Below are positions 18,748 through 27,709 of a stretch of DNA of 64,000 nt, in pieces. The position numbers and the translations under genes are program-made. The stretch is from Sphingobium sp. DEHP117 (GTDB taxonomy: Bacteria > Pseudomonadota > Alphaproteobacteria > Sphingomonadales > Sphingomonadaceae): NCBI RefSeq assembly GCF_030867385.1, contig NZ_JAPFBJ010000003.1, positions 620,001-684,000 of the forward strand, in the 5' to 3' direction. Numbering within the stretch: position 1 is the stretch's first letter; each line of letters opens with the position of its first letter. The notes beneath the pieces are model-generated. The model did no database searches. It was given only the letters and a program-made list of their open reading frames with translations, and was not told where the DNA came from.

Positions 18748-19530
18748 TCACGCGAACGCTTGCGCCGCCGTGGGCATTTCATCCCAGGTCTGACCGCGAT
18801 ATTCGCGGCCGTTCGCCTTTTTCGATCGCTTCTTGTTGTCTTTGCCCCAGGTCCCCCACTGCTTGAAGAAAAAGGCCGTACCAGCCGACAGGCACTGGAC
18901 ATAAATCTCGTCGATCCATTCCTCCCGGATGGGACGGGCTGACTTCCCGCTTTCCCCACCCACGATAGCCCAATGGATGCCGCGCAGATCGACGGTCCCC
19001 ACAGACCCGATCAAGGGCTCAAACGATATGAAACGGATCGCGGCCGGCGCAGCACGGAGGGCATCGATCCTGCCCACCACGTCCCCGTCTTCGATACTCG
19101 TGCCGAGCCAGACGTTCGGCAGCACCTCTCCGATCTTGGTGGCGACCAGTTCCGCCATGCGCTCGGGCCGCTTCGTCAGAATCTGATAATTATGGCGTGG
19201 CGTCTCACGCATTACCTTCCAGACATCGAGAATGAAGGCGTCCGTGACCTGCTCGTGGAACAGGTCGCTCATCGAATTGACGAAAATCTTGCGCGACTTG
19301 CGCCAAGCGTAGGGAATCGCGAGCGCATCCCGATCCTCACGCACAACACCATTCCAGACCGATCTCTGCCCGCTCTTGCGGGTCAGGCCGGCATATTTCT
19401 GGATGTGCATGGCCTCAAGGCGCTTAGCCATCTCCATGGCATAGCAATGAGTGCAGCCGGCAGAGATGATCGAGCAGCCGGCAACAGGATTCCATGTCGC
19501 GTCCGTCCATTCTATTTGAGTTTCAGCCAT
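18748..19530 (-). CDS. DUF5131 (phage Gp37/Gp68-like) three-Cys-motif protein
   Basis: Protein of 260 residues of the DUF5131 / phage Gp37-Gp68 family. The N terminus reads IEWTDATWNPVAGC, and further cysteines in AGCTHCYAME give a C-x6-C-x2-C pattern that resembles a radical SAM cluster site. Later segments NSMSDLFHEQV, FLTKRPERM-like and GGESGKSARP are family hallmarks. The partner tcmP lies 27 bp downstream. Upstream is DUF6088, 36 bp away on the same strand, so all three may be one transcript. Homologues occur in phages and islands; the biochemical role is unknown. Confidence 0.85.
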   Translation of the reverse strand: MAETQIEWTDATWNPVAGCSIISAGCTHCYAMEMAKRLEAMHIQKYAGLTRKSGQRSVWNGVVREDRDALAIPYAWRKSRKIFVNSMSDLFHEQVTDAFILDVWKVMRETPRHNYQILTKRPERMAELVATKIGEVLPNVWLGTSIEDGDVVGRIDALRAAPAAIRFISFEPLIGSVGTVDLRGIHWAIVGGESGKSARPIREEWIDEIYVQCLSAGTAFFFKQWGTWGKDNKKRSKKANGREYRGQTWDEMPTAAQAFA

Positions 19531-19566
19531 TGCACCCTCCCGTGCGAAGTTCGATCTTTCTAGGCA

Positions 19567-20178
19567 TCATCTCGTCATTTCTCTCGGTTCATACGCGACC
19601 CTGCCAACGCTTTGCGCGAGCCATGTCGGAAGCTGCGGCGCGGCGGCGACCAGTTCGCCGAACGCACCAGGCGGCATACTCCGCTTCAATGTCTTGAGCG
19701 CGGCCTCTGCCTTTTCCGGGCCGAGCCAGGCCAGCGCCCGCACGGCCTCCCCTGCCGGCCGGTTGGCCAAGGCCAGTTGCCAGCGCGGCGCGTGCCGCAA
19801 TTCAACGACCTGCTTGCCAAGGTGCATCTTTCGACTGCGCCCGGAGGTCAGATAGACCGAGCGGACGGGCACCTGCGTCGTCAAGCCAAGGGCGTTCGCC
19901 GCGGCGGCGCCGTTCGAGACGATGACCTCCCCCTTCTGGGTGGCAAGGGCCTCGACAGCCTGCTCGACCGAAGGCGTGCGCGTGCCGAACCGGCTGGTAA
20001 TGGGGCGCAGATAGACGCCACGACCGGCGCGGATGAGCTGCCCGCGCTCCGTCAGGCGCGACAACGCCTGATCCACGGCCGCCCGGTTTCCGAGGTGCAG
20101 CAGGCTCTTGGCGGACACAGGAGCGCCTTCGGGCAGGCCCGTCGCATGCGACAAAATCTGTTCGGTCAGCCGAGTCAT
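19567..20178 (-). CDS. DUF6088 protein, AbiEi-like antitoxin/regulator
   Basis: Protein of 203 residues of the DUF6088 family, related to the winged-helix AbiEi antitoxins. The N-terminal half (ILSHATGLPEGAPVSAKSLLHLGNRAAVDQALSRL, in part) reads as a winged helix ending in RGVYLRP. The C-terminal half (VVSNGAAAANALGLTTQ-like) is the shared AbiEi core. The start at 20178 is supported by AGGAG 8 bases upstream. No AbiEii-type toxin gene adjoins it, so it may act as a stand-alone repressor of the mobile element or partner with the DUF5131/TcmP pair downstream. Confidence 0.8.
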   Translation of the reverse strand: MTRLTEQILSHATGLPEGAPVSAKSLLHLGNRAAVDQALSRLTERGQLIRAGRGVYLRPITSRFGTRTPSVEQAVEALATQKGEVIVSNGAAAANALGLTTQVPVRSVYLTSGRSRKMHLGKQVVELRHAPRWQLALANRPAGEAVRALAWLGPEKAEAALKTLKRSMPPGAFGELVAAAPQLPTWLAQSVGRVAYEPREMTR

Positions 20179-20190
20179 AGTCTTTCTCCT

Positions 20191-20216
20191 GTTAGAAAAA
20201 TACGTGGTTTTCTGAC
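20191..20216 (-). promoter_or_regulatory. Inverted repeat upstream of DUF6088, probable operator
   Basis: GTTAGAAAA (20191-20199) and TTTTCTGAC (20208-20216) are inverted repeats with one mismatch around an 8-bp centre. They lie just upstream of the ribosome-binding site of the DUF6088 gene, where an autoregulator would bind. Function is inference. Confidence 0.45.
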
Positions 20217-20334
20217 AGTTTTCAAGGAACCCTTCAGAAGGGACAGGACCGGATAAGGGGGGAAGGCCTTCCCCTGCGGCCGAGCCGGGGTCTCGGCCCA
20301 CCCCTTCTGCGGGGAGAGCCCCGCAACGCCCCGG

Positions 20335-20418
20335 GTAGAGTGAGAGTGCAGACCGGGTTTTCCATGACGGGTTGAGGACTGGAGAAGAGGTCTCCGGCGC
20401 CCGTCGCGGAGAACCGCG
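20335..20418 (+). ncRNA. Structured 5' leader of ardC, shared with the parB leader
   Basis: A GAGTGAGAG block (20339-20347) is followed by an outer stem GACGGG (20366-20371) / CCCGTC (20400-20405). This encloses a perfect inner stem GGAGA (20381-20385) / TCTCC (20391-20395). GCGGAG (20406-20411), the ribosome-binding site, follows at once. The same order of elements occurs before the parB-like gene at 39261-39344, although the two proteins are unrelated. A cis-acting RNA is inferred. The preceding 20240-20334 also holds GC-rich dyads, including the 16-bp palindrome GGGGAAGGCCTTCCCC (20259-20274). Confidence 0.55.
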
Positions 20419-21156
20419 ATGTTCAGGAAAGACGCCAGCGCACGCCCCGGCTCGGATCGGGCGAGCCTTTACGACGACATCACCGGCAAGATCATCGCCG
20501 AGCTGGAGGCGGGCCGCTTCCCCTGGGTCCAGCCCTGGGGATCGGCCTCGGTCAAGGCGCCCCTCGCCATGCCGAGGAACGCCGCGACCGGGCGGCATTA
20601 TTCGGGGATCAATGTGCTGATCCTCTGGGGTGCGGTGATCCAGCACGGCTTTCCCGGCCAGAGCTGGCTCACCTTCCGCCAGGCCGTGTCACTCGGCGGC
20701 AATGTCCGCCGGGGCGAACGCGGCACCACCGTCGTCTATGCCGACCGTTTCACCCCGGAGGACGAGAAGCGCCGCGCCCGCGAGGCCGGCGAGGAAGCTG
20801 CCGCGATCCCGTTTCTCAAACGATTCACGGTGTTCAACGCGGCGCAATGCGACGGCCTGCCGGAGGATGTCGCCGTTGTCGCTCCCCCACCTCCGCCCGG
20901 CCTCATCGAGCCGCAGGTCGAGGCCCTGATCCGGGCCACCAGCATCGACTTCCGCATCGGCGGGGACCGCGCTTTCTATGTCCCAGCGCTCGATTATGTG
21001 CAGGTGCCGCCGCCCCAGGCGTATTTCGAGCCGATCAACTGGCACAGGACAGCCCTGCACGAGCTGGGGCACGCCACGGGCCACCCCTCGCGCATGAACC
21101 GCGATTTCTCGGGTTCCTTCGGCTCGAAGAAATACGCCTTCGAGGAGCTGGTCGCC
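20419..21156 (+). pseudogene. ardC: ardC copy 1, N-terminal fragment (antirestriction ArdC, DUF1738)
   Basis: First 246 residues of an ArdC-type antirestriction protein: a single-stranded-DNA-binding N domain (LYDDITGKIIAELEAG, HYSGINVLILW) and a zincin-like metalloprotease domain with HELGH (catalytic motif HExxH). ArdC proteins protect incoming plasmid DNA from restriction. The gene stops matching at EELVA, where the GInt-like island begins; the frame runs 13 codons into that island to a stop at 21195. The missing parts are found at 35120-35199 and 39053-39185, and joining the three gives an intact protein of 317 residues. Whether the fragment is active is unknown; the protease motif is in it. 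Confidence 0.9.
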
Positions 21157-21219
21157 TTATCTGGACAGTCTGCGCCGCCCGCAACATTGCAGTAAGGTCG
21201 GCGATGGACGCCCACGGTA

Positions 21220-21283
21220 GGCAGTTATCAGGCTGGCCGTAGCGCTGACCCAAGAGCTGGCGGAGGCCAGCCTGATAACTGCC
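21220..21283. repeat. 19-bp perfect inverted repeat near the left end of the GInt-like island
   Basis: GGCAGTTATCAGGCTGGCC (21220-21238) and its exact reverse complement (21265-21283) are separated by 26 bp. There is no U-run, so it is not a terminator. It lies 50 bp inside the island end and upstream of the recombinase operon, where accessory recombinase-binding sites or an operator would be expected. Confidence 0.75.
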
Positions 21284-21346
21284 GGGCCATAGGGCGCATC
21301 GGTGTGAGGTCAGCTTCCGGGTGGGGGGTCCGGGGGGGAGGGTTTC

Positions 21347-22702
21347 GTGCCGGTGTCGATCATTACCGTTTGCGAGCGCCGCGACGCCAGGGGGCTCGAC
21401 GCGCATGTGCCGCTGATCCTGCGGGGAGACGCTCTCTATGATCCCGATCTCGACCGCTTCTTTGTCGACCTGCCGCTAGCGGGGATCCGCTCGCGCCATT
21501 CGCTGCGCGCCTACGCCTATGACGTTGCGGTGTGGCTTCGCTTCCTCGATGCCTGCGGCACGACGATATGGGACGCGGCCCGCGACGATGTGACCGCCTA
21601 TCACCGCGCGCGGCGGCGCGGCGACGCCGCCCAGCGGATCAGCGCGGCAAGCTGGAACCGGGCAGTCGCCAGCCTCGATCGCCTCTACCGCTGGGGTAAG
21701 AGCCAAGGGCTGATTGCCGAAGCGCCGTTCAGTCGGCGCGCTATATGGCGACCGGCGCATGGGGGGCGTCGGGGCATGATCGCCGCGCGCAACGACGCCT
21801 ATGAACGCACTGCCAAGCGATCGGATGTGCGGTTCGTCACGATGGACGACTACCGCATTTTCCGCGACGTCGGTCTGCGCGGCCTCGCCCTTGACGGTAC
21901 GGAACGCCCCGGCGCTCGCGATCGCAACGGGCTGCGCAACGCGCTGTTCGCCGATCTTCTCGTCACAACCGGCCTGCGTCTCGAAGAGGCGTCGGGCCTG
22001 CTCGCCGATGAGCTTGCGGCCATCGATCACGACCACGATCAGGCTCAGCAGCTTTGGCTGCGCCTGCCGCCGCCGCTCACCAAGGGCGACCGCGGACGCA
22101 GCGTCCTGGTCCCGCGCCGGCTCCTTCGTCAGATCACCGCCTATGTCGCCGTCGAGCGCGCCGCGGGCGTGACCAAGTTCGCCGCGCGCGACGGTGCGGC
22201 CAGGTTCGAGCGACCGATCCACGTCACCCGCGCCGGTCTCGACCGCATGCGCGATGTCTGCACCCCGGAGGAACGATGCCGCCTGATCCTGTGCGACGAG
22301 GATGGAACGCCCCGCGAGCCGGTGGCGCTATGGCTGACCGAGGTCGGGCAGCCTGTCCGCCCCAACTCGTGGGAGGTGATCTTCACCCGGGCCTGCAAGC
22401 GGTGCGAGGAGAACGGCTTCCCGCTGTCGATCAGCCCGCACCAGCTTCGCCACACCTTCGCAGTCCATATGCTCGCTCTGCTGATCCAGCAGCGACTGCG
22501 CGAGGCCGCACTGCCGGTGGGGCCGGTGGAGACCTATCGGCTGATCCTGGGCGACCCGCTGCAACAGGTGCAACGCCTGCTCGGCCACGCGAGCCTCGCC
22601 ACCACCTATGTCTATCTCGACCATATCGCGACCCGCGCCGATACGGTGGATGCGGCCGTCGAGGAGCTGCTGGCGCTGTTGCCGGGACCGCAGGGCGCAT
22701 GA
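21347..22702 (+). CDS. Tyrosine recombinase A of the GInt-like module
   Basis: Site-specific integrase of 451 residues. An N-terminal SAM-like core-binding domain (residues about 40-140: HSLRAYAYDVAVWLRFLDAC) precedes a canonical catalytic domain. Arg lies in LVTTGLRLEEASGLL, and the HQLRH box (about 364-368), LLGHASLATTYVYLD with the second histidine and the catalytic tyrosine follow. All active-site residues look intact. Its stop overlaps the start of the second recombinase as ATGA. With the next two genes it probably forms the complex that integrates and excises the 14-kb island. The start at 21347 is GTG; GGAGGG lies upstream. Confidence 0.88.
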   Translation: MPVSIITVCERRDARGLDAHVPLILRGDALYDPDLDRFFVDLPLAGIRSRHSLRAYAYDVAVWLRFLDACGTTIWDAARDDVTAYHRARRRGDAAQRISAASWNRAVASLDRLYRWGKSQGLIAEAPFSRRAIWRPAHGGRRGMIAARNDAYERTAKRSDVRFVTMDDYRIFRDVGLRGLALDGTERPGARDRNGLRNALFADLLVTTGLRLEEASGLLADELAAIDHDHDQAQQLWLRLPPPLTKGDRGRSVLVPRRLLRQITAYVAVERAAGVTKFAARDGAARFERPIHVTRAGLDRMRDVCTPEERCRLILCDEDGTPREPVALWLTEVGQPVRPNSWEVIFTRACKRCEENGFPLSISPHQLRHTFAVHMLALLIQQRLREAALPVGPVETYRLILGDPLQQVQRLLGHASLATTYVYLDHIATRADTVDAAVEELLALLPGPQGA

Positions 22703-24486
22703 GCGAGCGTCCCCGCAAGGGCCGGCCTGTCGCCTTCGCGCCCATCACGCCGGAGCGACCGCAGCCCGATCCGGTGTTCGGCCTCAAGTTCACCATCGAG
22801 GCGCGGCATGGCGGGACGGTCCTGGTCGATATGACCGCGCTCGATCCTCGCCCGCTCGCCATCGCCTTTGCCGGTGCGCTGCGTCGGTCGGCCGCGCTCG
22901 GGGGACCGATCGGTGCGGCCAGCGTCATCAAGCAGTATGTCCAGGTCTATCGTCACTTCTTCGCCTGGCTTGCCGACGAAGGACTGAAGGTGGTTGGCGT
23001 CAGCGACCTGCGCGCGGTCCATATCGATGGTTTCGCATCCGCGCTCGAACGGCGTGGGATGGGCGCGATCCACCGTCACATGACGGTCAGCAAGATCATC
23101 AACACACTGCGCGCGATCGAAGCAGACCGGCCCGATCGGATCGCACCCGAGCTGCATGAGCGGCTGCGCTACACGCTGGCCACTTCGGCGGGCCGCTCGA
23201 CCCCGCGCGATGCCTACAGCCCCTTCGTCGCCCGCGCGCTGCGCGACGCGGCGCGAGCCGATGTCGAAGCGATGTTCCGCCGTCTCGGCGCCGACGATCG
23301 GACCGACGAGGGTGATCCGGCCATCACCGCCGCCCGCGCCGATGTCGAAGCGATCATCGCGCGGCAGGGCTTTATCGTCGCAGACCAGCCCGAGCTGAAG
23401 AGCCTTTATTTCATGCGCATGCGCCGCAACCTGCCAACCGCGACGCTCATCGACGACCTGCATGGCCGGCATCATCTGCTCGCGCGCGACCTGCCGGCGC
23501 TGCTCGTGCTGCTCACGCTTGAGACGGGCCTTGAGCCCGAGTGCCTGAAGACGCTGACCGTGGACTGTCTCGCCAATGCCCATGCCGGCACGGTGGAGCT
23601 GCGCTATCTGAAGCGCCGGGCTCGCGGCGCCGAGCACAAGAGCATGCGCATCCGCGACGGCGGTGGCGGCACGCCGGGCGGGCTGATCCGCCGCCTGATC
23701 GACGCCACGGCGGCTGCCCGCGAGCACCTGCCCGGCGATTGCCTGTGGGCCTATCACAACGTCGGCGGCCTTCGCGCCGGCATAGTCGACCTCAAGTATC
23801 CGCTCCCCGCCTGGGCTCGCCGCTGTGGCATTGTCGACGATAACGGCAAGCCGCTGCATCTGCTGCTTTCCCGGCTGCGCAAGACCCACAAGGCGCTGTG
23901 GTACACCAAGACCGAGGGGCACATGGCCCGCTTCGCGGTCGGTCACACGCGCGAGGTCGCGGCGCGCCATTATGCCGACCTGCCGTCGCTCCGGCCCCTG
24001 CACGAGGCGGCCGTCGCCGATGCCTTTCGCGAGGCGGTCGCCGCCGCGATGCCGACCGTCCTCGCGCCCACGGCCGAGCAGGCGCTGCGCGAAGCGCCCG
24101 AGCAGGCGGCGCCGTTGATGTCGGCCGATACGGTGGGGCCGTTGCTCGACGGCGAACAGGATGTCTGGCTCGCCGCCTGCTCGGGCTTCCATAGCAGCCC
24201 CTTCTCCGAGGCCGGCTCACCCTGCGCGCAGCCCTTCTGGGGCTGCCTCGATTGCCCCAACGCCGTCATCACCGCGCGCAAGCTTCCCGCGATCCTCGCC
24301 TTCCTCGCGTTCGTCGAAGAGCAGCGACCGAGCCTCCCGGCGAGCGACTGGGCGGCCAAGTTCGGCCGCGTCCATTCCCGCATCACGACCCAGGTCCTGC
24401 CGGTCTTCTCCGATGCCGTTATCGCCGATGCGCGCTGGCAGATGGAGAGCGAGCGGCTCTATCTGCCGCCGGAAGCACGCGCATGA
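22699..24486 (+). CDS. Tyrosine recombinase B of the GInt-like module
   Basis: Large integrase-like protein of 595 residues, start set by the ATGA overlap with recombinase A. The N-terminal half contains a core-binding-like segment (VIKQYVQVYRHFFAWLADEG). The catalytic half has LLTLETGLEPECLKTLTVD and a divergent active site, RLRKTHKALWY followed by VGHTREVAARHYADLP, where the HxxR box is replaced by R-K-T-H. The C-terminal 90 residues hold a cysteine cluster ending GCLDCPNAVITARKLP, shared with recombinase C. Such cysteine tails are seen in Tn554- and GInt-type recombinases. It is coupled to recombinase C by a second ATGA overlap. Confidence 0.82.
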   Translation: MSERPRKGRPVAFAPITPERPQPDPVFGLKFTIEARHGGTVLVDMTALDPRPLAIAFAGALRRSAALGGPIGAASVIKQYVQVYRHFFAWLADEGLKVVGVSDLRAVHIDGFASALERRGMGAIHRHMTVSKIINTLRAIEADRPDRIAPELHERLRYTLATSAGRSTPRDAYSPFVARALRDAARADVEAMFRRLGADDRTDEGDPAITAARADVEAIIARQGFIVADQPELKSLYFMRMRRNLPTATLIDDLHGRHHLLARDLPALLVLLTLETGLEPECLKTLTVDCLANAHAGTVELRYLKRRARGAEHKSMRIRDGGGGTPGGLIRRLIDATAAAREHLPGDCLWAYHNVGGLRAGIVDLKYPLPAWARRCGIVDDNGKPLHLLLSRLRKTHKALWYTKTEGHMARFAVGHTREVAARHYADLPSLRPLHEAAVADAFREAVAAAMPTVLAPTAEQALREAPEQAAPLMSADTVGPLLDGEQDVWLAACSGFHSSPFSEAGSPCAQPFWGCLDCPNAVITARKLPAILAFLAFVEEQRPSLPASDWAAKFGRVHSRITTQVLPVFSDAVIADARWQMESERLYLPPEARA

Positions 24487-26660
24487 TCACGCCCGCCCAT
24501 GCCCGCGCACCCGCGTTCGACGATCGGCCCGTGCTGGCCACTGCGCCGCTCAAGGCGGGCCACGCCCGCGAAGAGCTGTCGCGGGTCGGCGACTCAAGCT
24601 GGGATCTCGGTCCCGCCGTGTTCCGCGAGAACGCGCGGCGCTGCCATGTCACCGTGCATTTCGACGTGCTCGAACATGCCGATGTGCAGGCGGCGATGCG
24701 TGCCTATCTCTACGCCCGCCTCAACGTCGATCTTCCCGGCTACCGCCCGAAGCTGCCGCCGGCGAGCATCCGCCAGGCATTCAACCGCGCACGCCGGTTC
24801 TTCGCCTTCGCGCGCCTGACGCTTGGAGGGCTCGACCTTGGCCGCATCGATCAGGCGCTGGCCGATGCCTATGCCAGGCATCTTCGCCACGATTCTGCCC
24901 GGCGACCCGTCATAGTCGGCCACCTCCTCGAAGTGGTTTCCGATCTCTATCACTATCGTGACCGCCTCGCTGGCGGAGGCCTCGCGTTTGAGCCCTGGGC
25001 CGGACAGGCACCCGCCCGCGTCGCAGGCTATCGGCACGTCGTTGAGAACCGTACCCCGCGGTTTCCGGAAGATGTCATCGCCGCACTGCTCGCCTGGTCA
25101 TTGCGCTACGTCACCGTCTTCGCGCACGATATTCTATCGGCTCGGGCCGCGCTGGATCGGCTCGAGGCGCGCCGCGCCCGGCTGCTTGCCGCCGAGCGCG
25201 GACTGCCTGGCGCAGAGCGCCGCCTGCGGCAGCGCGCGCGCCTCGAGCGCCATATCGCGCGTCGAGCCCGGCAAGGCCGCGGCGTGCCGATCTGGACGAC
25301 CGCGCATAACGGCGTCACGCGCACCGATCCCCGCACCGGAGAAGCGACGCCGCCGATCAACGTCCATCTTCTCCATCTTCATGCCGGTGTCGATGCTGAG
25401 GCGGAACCGGCCATGCATTTCGGACTCGCCAAGGGCGTCTCCGCCCTGATCGAAGCCGCTGCCGCCGACCTGGGCGTCGAAGTGGGCGGCATGGACACGC
25501 CGATCTCGATTGATCCCGATAGCGGTCGGCCATGGCGCGCACGCTTCGATGCGAAGACGCTCGCACAAGAGGAACGGATGCTTCAGGCGGCCGCCTATAT
25601 AGTGTGCGCTTACCTCACCGGCATGCGCGACTGCGAGGTGCAGGCGATGCGGCGGGGGTGCCTCTCGATCGCGCGCAGCGAGGATGGCCTGGTCGAGCGG
25701 CATCGCATTCGATCGACCATCTACAAGCGTCGGTCGACCATGGGCGAGGCGGCGAGCTGGGTGACGATCGAGCCGGTCGCAGACGCGATAGCGGTGCTTG
25801 AACGCCTGTCGGCAAGACCGACGCGCGCCAGCGGCAGCGATACGCTCTGGCCGGTGCTACGCCCCGGCGCCGCCACCAAGACGCATCTGTCGAGCGAGGT
25901 GGTCCGCCAACTCAACGCCTTCCGCGACCACCTCAACGCTGCCTTCGGCAGCCCTGATGTGCCGGTCATCCCGTCCGGACCCGGTGGCAAGCCGTGGCGC
26001 ATAACGACGCGGCAGTTCCGCCGCACCATCGCATGGCACATCGCCAACCGTCCGTTCGGCACCATCGCCGGCATGATCCAGTATAAGCACGCCTCGGTCG
26101 CCGCTTTCGAGGGCTATGCCGGAACCAGCGCATCGGGGTTTCGCGCCGAGGTCGAGGCGCAGCGCCGGCTCGGTCAGCAGGGCGACCTGCTGGACTATTT
26201 CGACCGGCGGCAGGGCGGTGCCTCACTCGCGGGGCCGGCGGGACCACGCATCGCGCGGACGCTCGACGATGCGGCCGTGCAGCTCGGGCCCTTGCCCGCC
26301 ATGATCGCCGACCGCTCCCGGCTACGTGTCATGCTCGCCAGCGTCGCGCGAACCCTCCATGTCGGCCTCCTCGCGGATTGCTTCTTCGATCCCGCCACCG
26401 CGCTCTGCCTCAAGCGCGTGACCACCCCCGATCCCAAGCAGCCGCTCACGGCGCTGTGCGAGCCGACCCGCTGTCCCAACGCCTGCATCACCGCCCGTCA
26501 CAGGCCAGCTTGGGAACGCGCGGCCGATGATGCCAGGGCATTGCTGCGCGAACGACGTCTGTCGGATCTTCAACGCCATGCACTCGCCACCGAGATCAAC
26601 CGGCTCACTACCGTGATCGACGCCATCGGCCCCGCGCCGCCGGAGGCCAACCCCGGCTGA
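24483..26660 (+). CDS. Tyrosine recombinase C of the GInt-like module
   Basis: Very large integrase-like protein of 725 residues, start fixed by the ATGA overlap. The catalytic half includes YLTGMRDCEVQAMRRGCLS (first Arg), IYKRRSTMGEAASWV, and RQFRRTIAWHIANRP followed by YKHASVAAFEGYAG with the presumed tyrosine. The C terminus has CEPTRCPNACITARHRPAW, a cysteine cluster like that of recombinase B. An internal charged helical region (around residues 215-265, rich in Arg and Ala) is probably a coiled coil. It completes the operon; 155 bp of GC-rich non-coding DNA then precede the second ardC. Confidence 0.82.
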   Translation: MITPAHARAPAFDDRPVLATAPLKAGHAREELSRVGDSSWDLGPAVFRENARRCHVTVHFDVLEHADVQAAMRAYLYARLNVDLPGYRPKLPPASIRQAFNRARRFFAFARLTLGGLDLGRIDQALADAYARHLRHDSARRPVIVGHLLEVVSDLYHYRDRLAGGGLAFEPWAGQAPARVAGYRHVVENRTPRFPEDVIAALLAWSLRYVTVFAHDILSARAALDRLEARRARLLAAERGLPGAERRLRQRARLERHIARRARQGRGVPIWTTAHNGVTRTDPRTGEATPPINVHLLHLHAGVDAEAEPAMHFGLAKGVSALIEAAAADLGVEVGGMDTPISIDPDSGRPWRARFDAKTLAQEERMLQAAAYIVCAYLTGMRDCEVQAMRRGCLSIARSEDGLVERHRIRSTIYKRRSTMGEAASWVTIEPVADAIAVLERLSARPTRASGSDTLWPVLRPGAATKTHLSSEVVRQLNAFRDHLNAAFGSPDVPVIPSGPGGKPWRITTRQFRRTIAWHIANRPFGTIAGMIQYKHASVAAFEGYAGTSASGFRAEVEAQRRLGQQGDLLDYFDRRQGGASLAGPAGPRIARTLDDAAVQLGPLPAMIADRSRLRVMLASVARTLHVGLLADCFFDPATALCLKRVTTPDPKQPLTALCEPTRCPNACITARHRPAWERAADDARALLRERRLSDLQRHALATEINRLTTVIDAIGPAPPEANPG

Positions 26661-26815
26661 CGGCGGAAGCTCTGCGCCGGTCGGCGCGCTGGCGCAACGG
26701 CGTTGCCGTCCTCCGCTTCGCTGCGGCCCTACGGGTGCGCAACCGCGCTTGTGCCCGGCGCTAGTCGAGCTCCGCCGCCGGGGATGGCCCCCGACGGGCA
26801 AGCGGAGTTCAGATC

Positions 26816-27594
26816 ATGCCAACTCAGGTACGAGCCGACGTCTATACTCGGGTCACCGAGGCGATCCTTGCAGCGATCGAAGCCGGTACGGGCAACTGGC
26901 GCATGCCATGGCATCACAGCGGCGCCGATGTCACCCGGCCGACCAACATCGCCAGCGGCAAGCCCTATCGCGGCATCAACACGGTGTCGCTCTGGGCGGC
27001 GGCCTATGGCGGCGGCTATGCGAGCGGGGTCTGGGGCACTTATCGTCAGTGGCAGGACCGCGGCGCCCAGGTCCGCAAGGGCGAGCAGGCCAGCCTCGGC
27101 GTCCTCTGGAAGGAGATCAGCCGGCGCGACGACGAGCAGGATGACGAAGATGGCGGCAAGGGACGGCGGCTCTTCGCCCGGGCGTTCAGCCTGTTCAACG
27201 CCGATCAGGTCGACGGCTACGCGCCCGAGCCCGGGCCGGTCCTGCCCGAGAGCGAGCGCCTTGCGGCCGCCGAGGCCTTCATCGCCGCGCTCGGTATCGA
27301 CACGGTCTACGGGTCGAGCAGCGCCTATTACCATCTCGGCGAAGACCGCATCTACATGCCGCACTTCGCAACCTTCCGTAGCGCGCATGGATTCTACGGC
27401 ACCCATATCCACGAGTGTGCCCATGCCAGCGGCGCGGCGCATCGGCTCGACCGGGATTTCAGCGCCAGGTGGACCAAGGACGCGCTCGCGATGGAGGAAG
27501 CGACCGCCGAGCTGACCGCCTCGTTCCTGCTTGCCGACCTCGGCATCGCGCACGATCCGCGTCCCGATCATGCCGCCTATATCGCCTCCTGGCT
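26816..27594 (+). pseudogene. ardC: ardC copy 2, N-terminal fragment
   Basis: About 259 residues of a second ArdC-type antirestriction protein, only distantly similar to copy 1. It has the N-terminal DNA-binding region (VYTRVTEAILAAIEAGTGNWRMPW, GINTVSLWAAAYG) and the metalloprotease motif HECAH in HIHECAHASG. It starts at ATG 26816 with GCGGAG 8-9 bases upstream. The match ends at ASWL, where a RIT element has inserted; the last 30 residues are at 31449-31539. The frame runs into the element and stops at 27649. It is cargo of the GInt-like island. Confidence 0.88.
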
Positions 27595-27605
27595 GGCGTT
27601 ATGCT

Positions 27606-27657
27606 CACCTCGCCATAACCTGGCTAATCGCGAGGTGTCGATAATGTGAAGGAACGC
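27606..27657. repeat. Left end of RIT copy 1: terminal inverted repeat plus inner dyad
   Basis: 27625-27657 (TAATCGCGAGGTGTCG...) is the exact reverse complement of 31414-31446. A second dyad, CACCTCGC (27606-27613) / GCGAGGTG (27630-27637), overlaps it, and GTTATG (27598-27603) / CATAAC (27614-27619) form a further 6-bp inverted repeat. The left end thus carries about 30 bp more than the right end. Confidence 0.8.
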
Positions 27658-27709
27658 GGCCAGATTGGCCGAGTTCTGGGGTTTCCTGCCAACGTTCCTT
27701 CACATTATT

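Noticed and set aside
26690..26815. A third copy of the structured leader before ardC copy 2
   Set aside because: It has GACGGG and GCGGAG but not the paired CCCGTC or the inner stem in the right order, so I do not count it as the same element.
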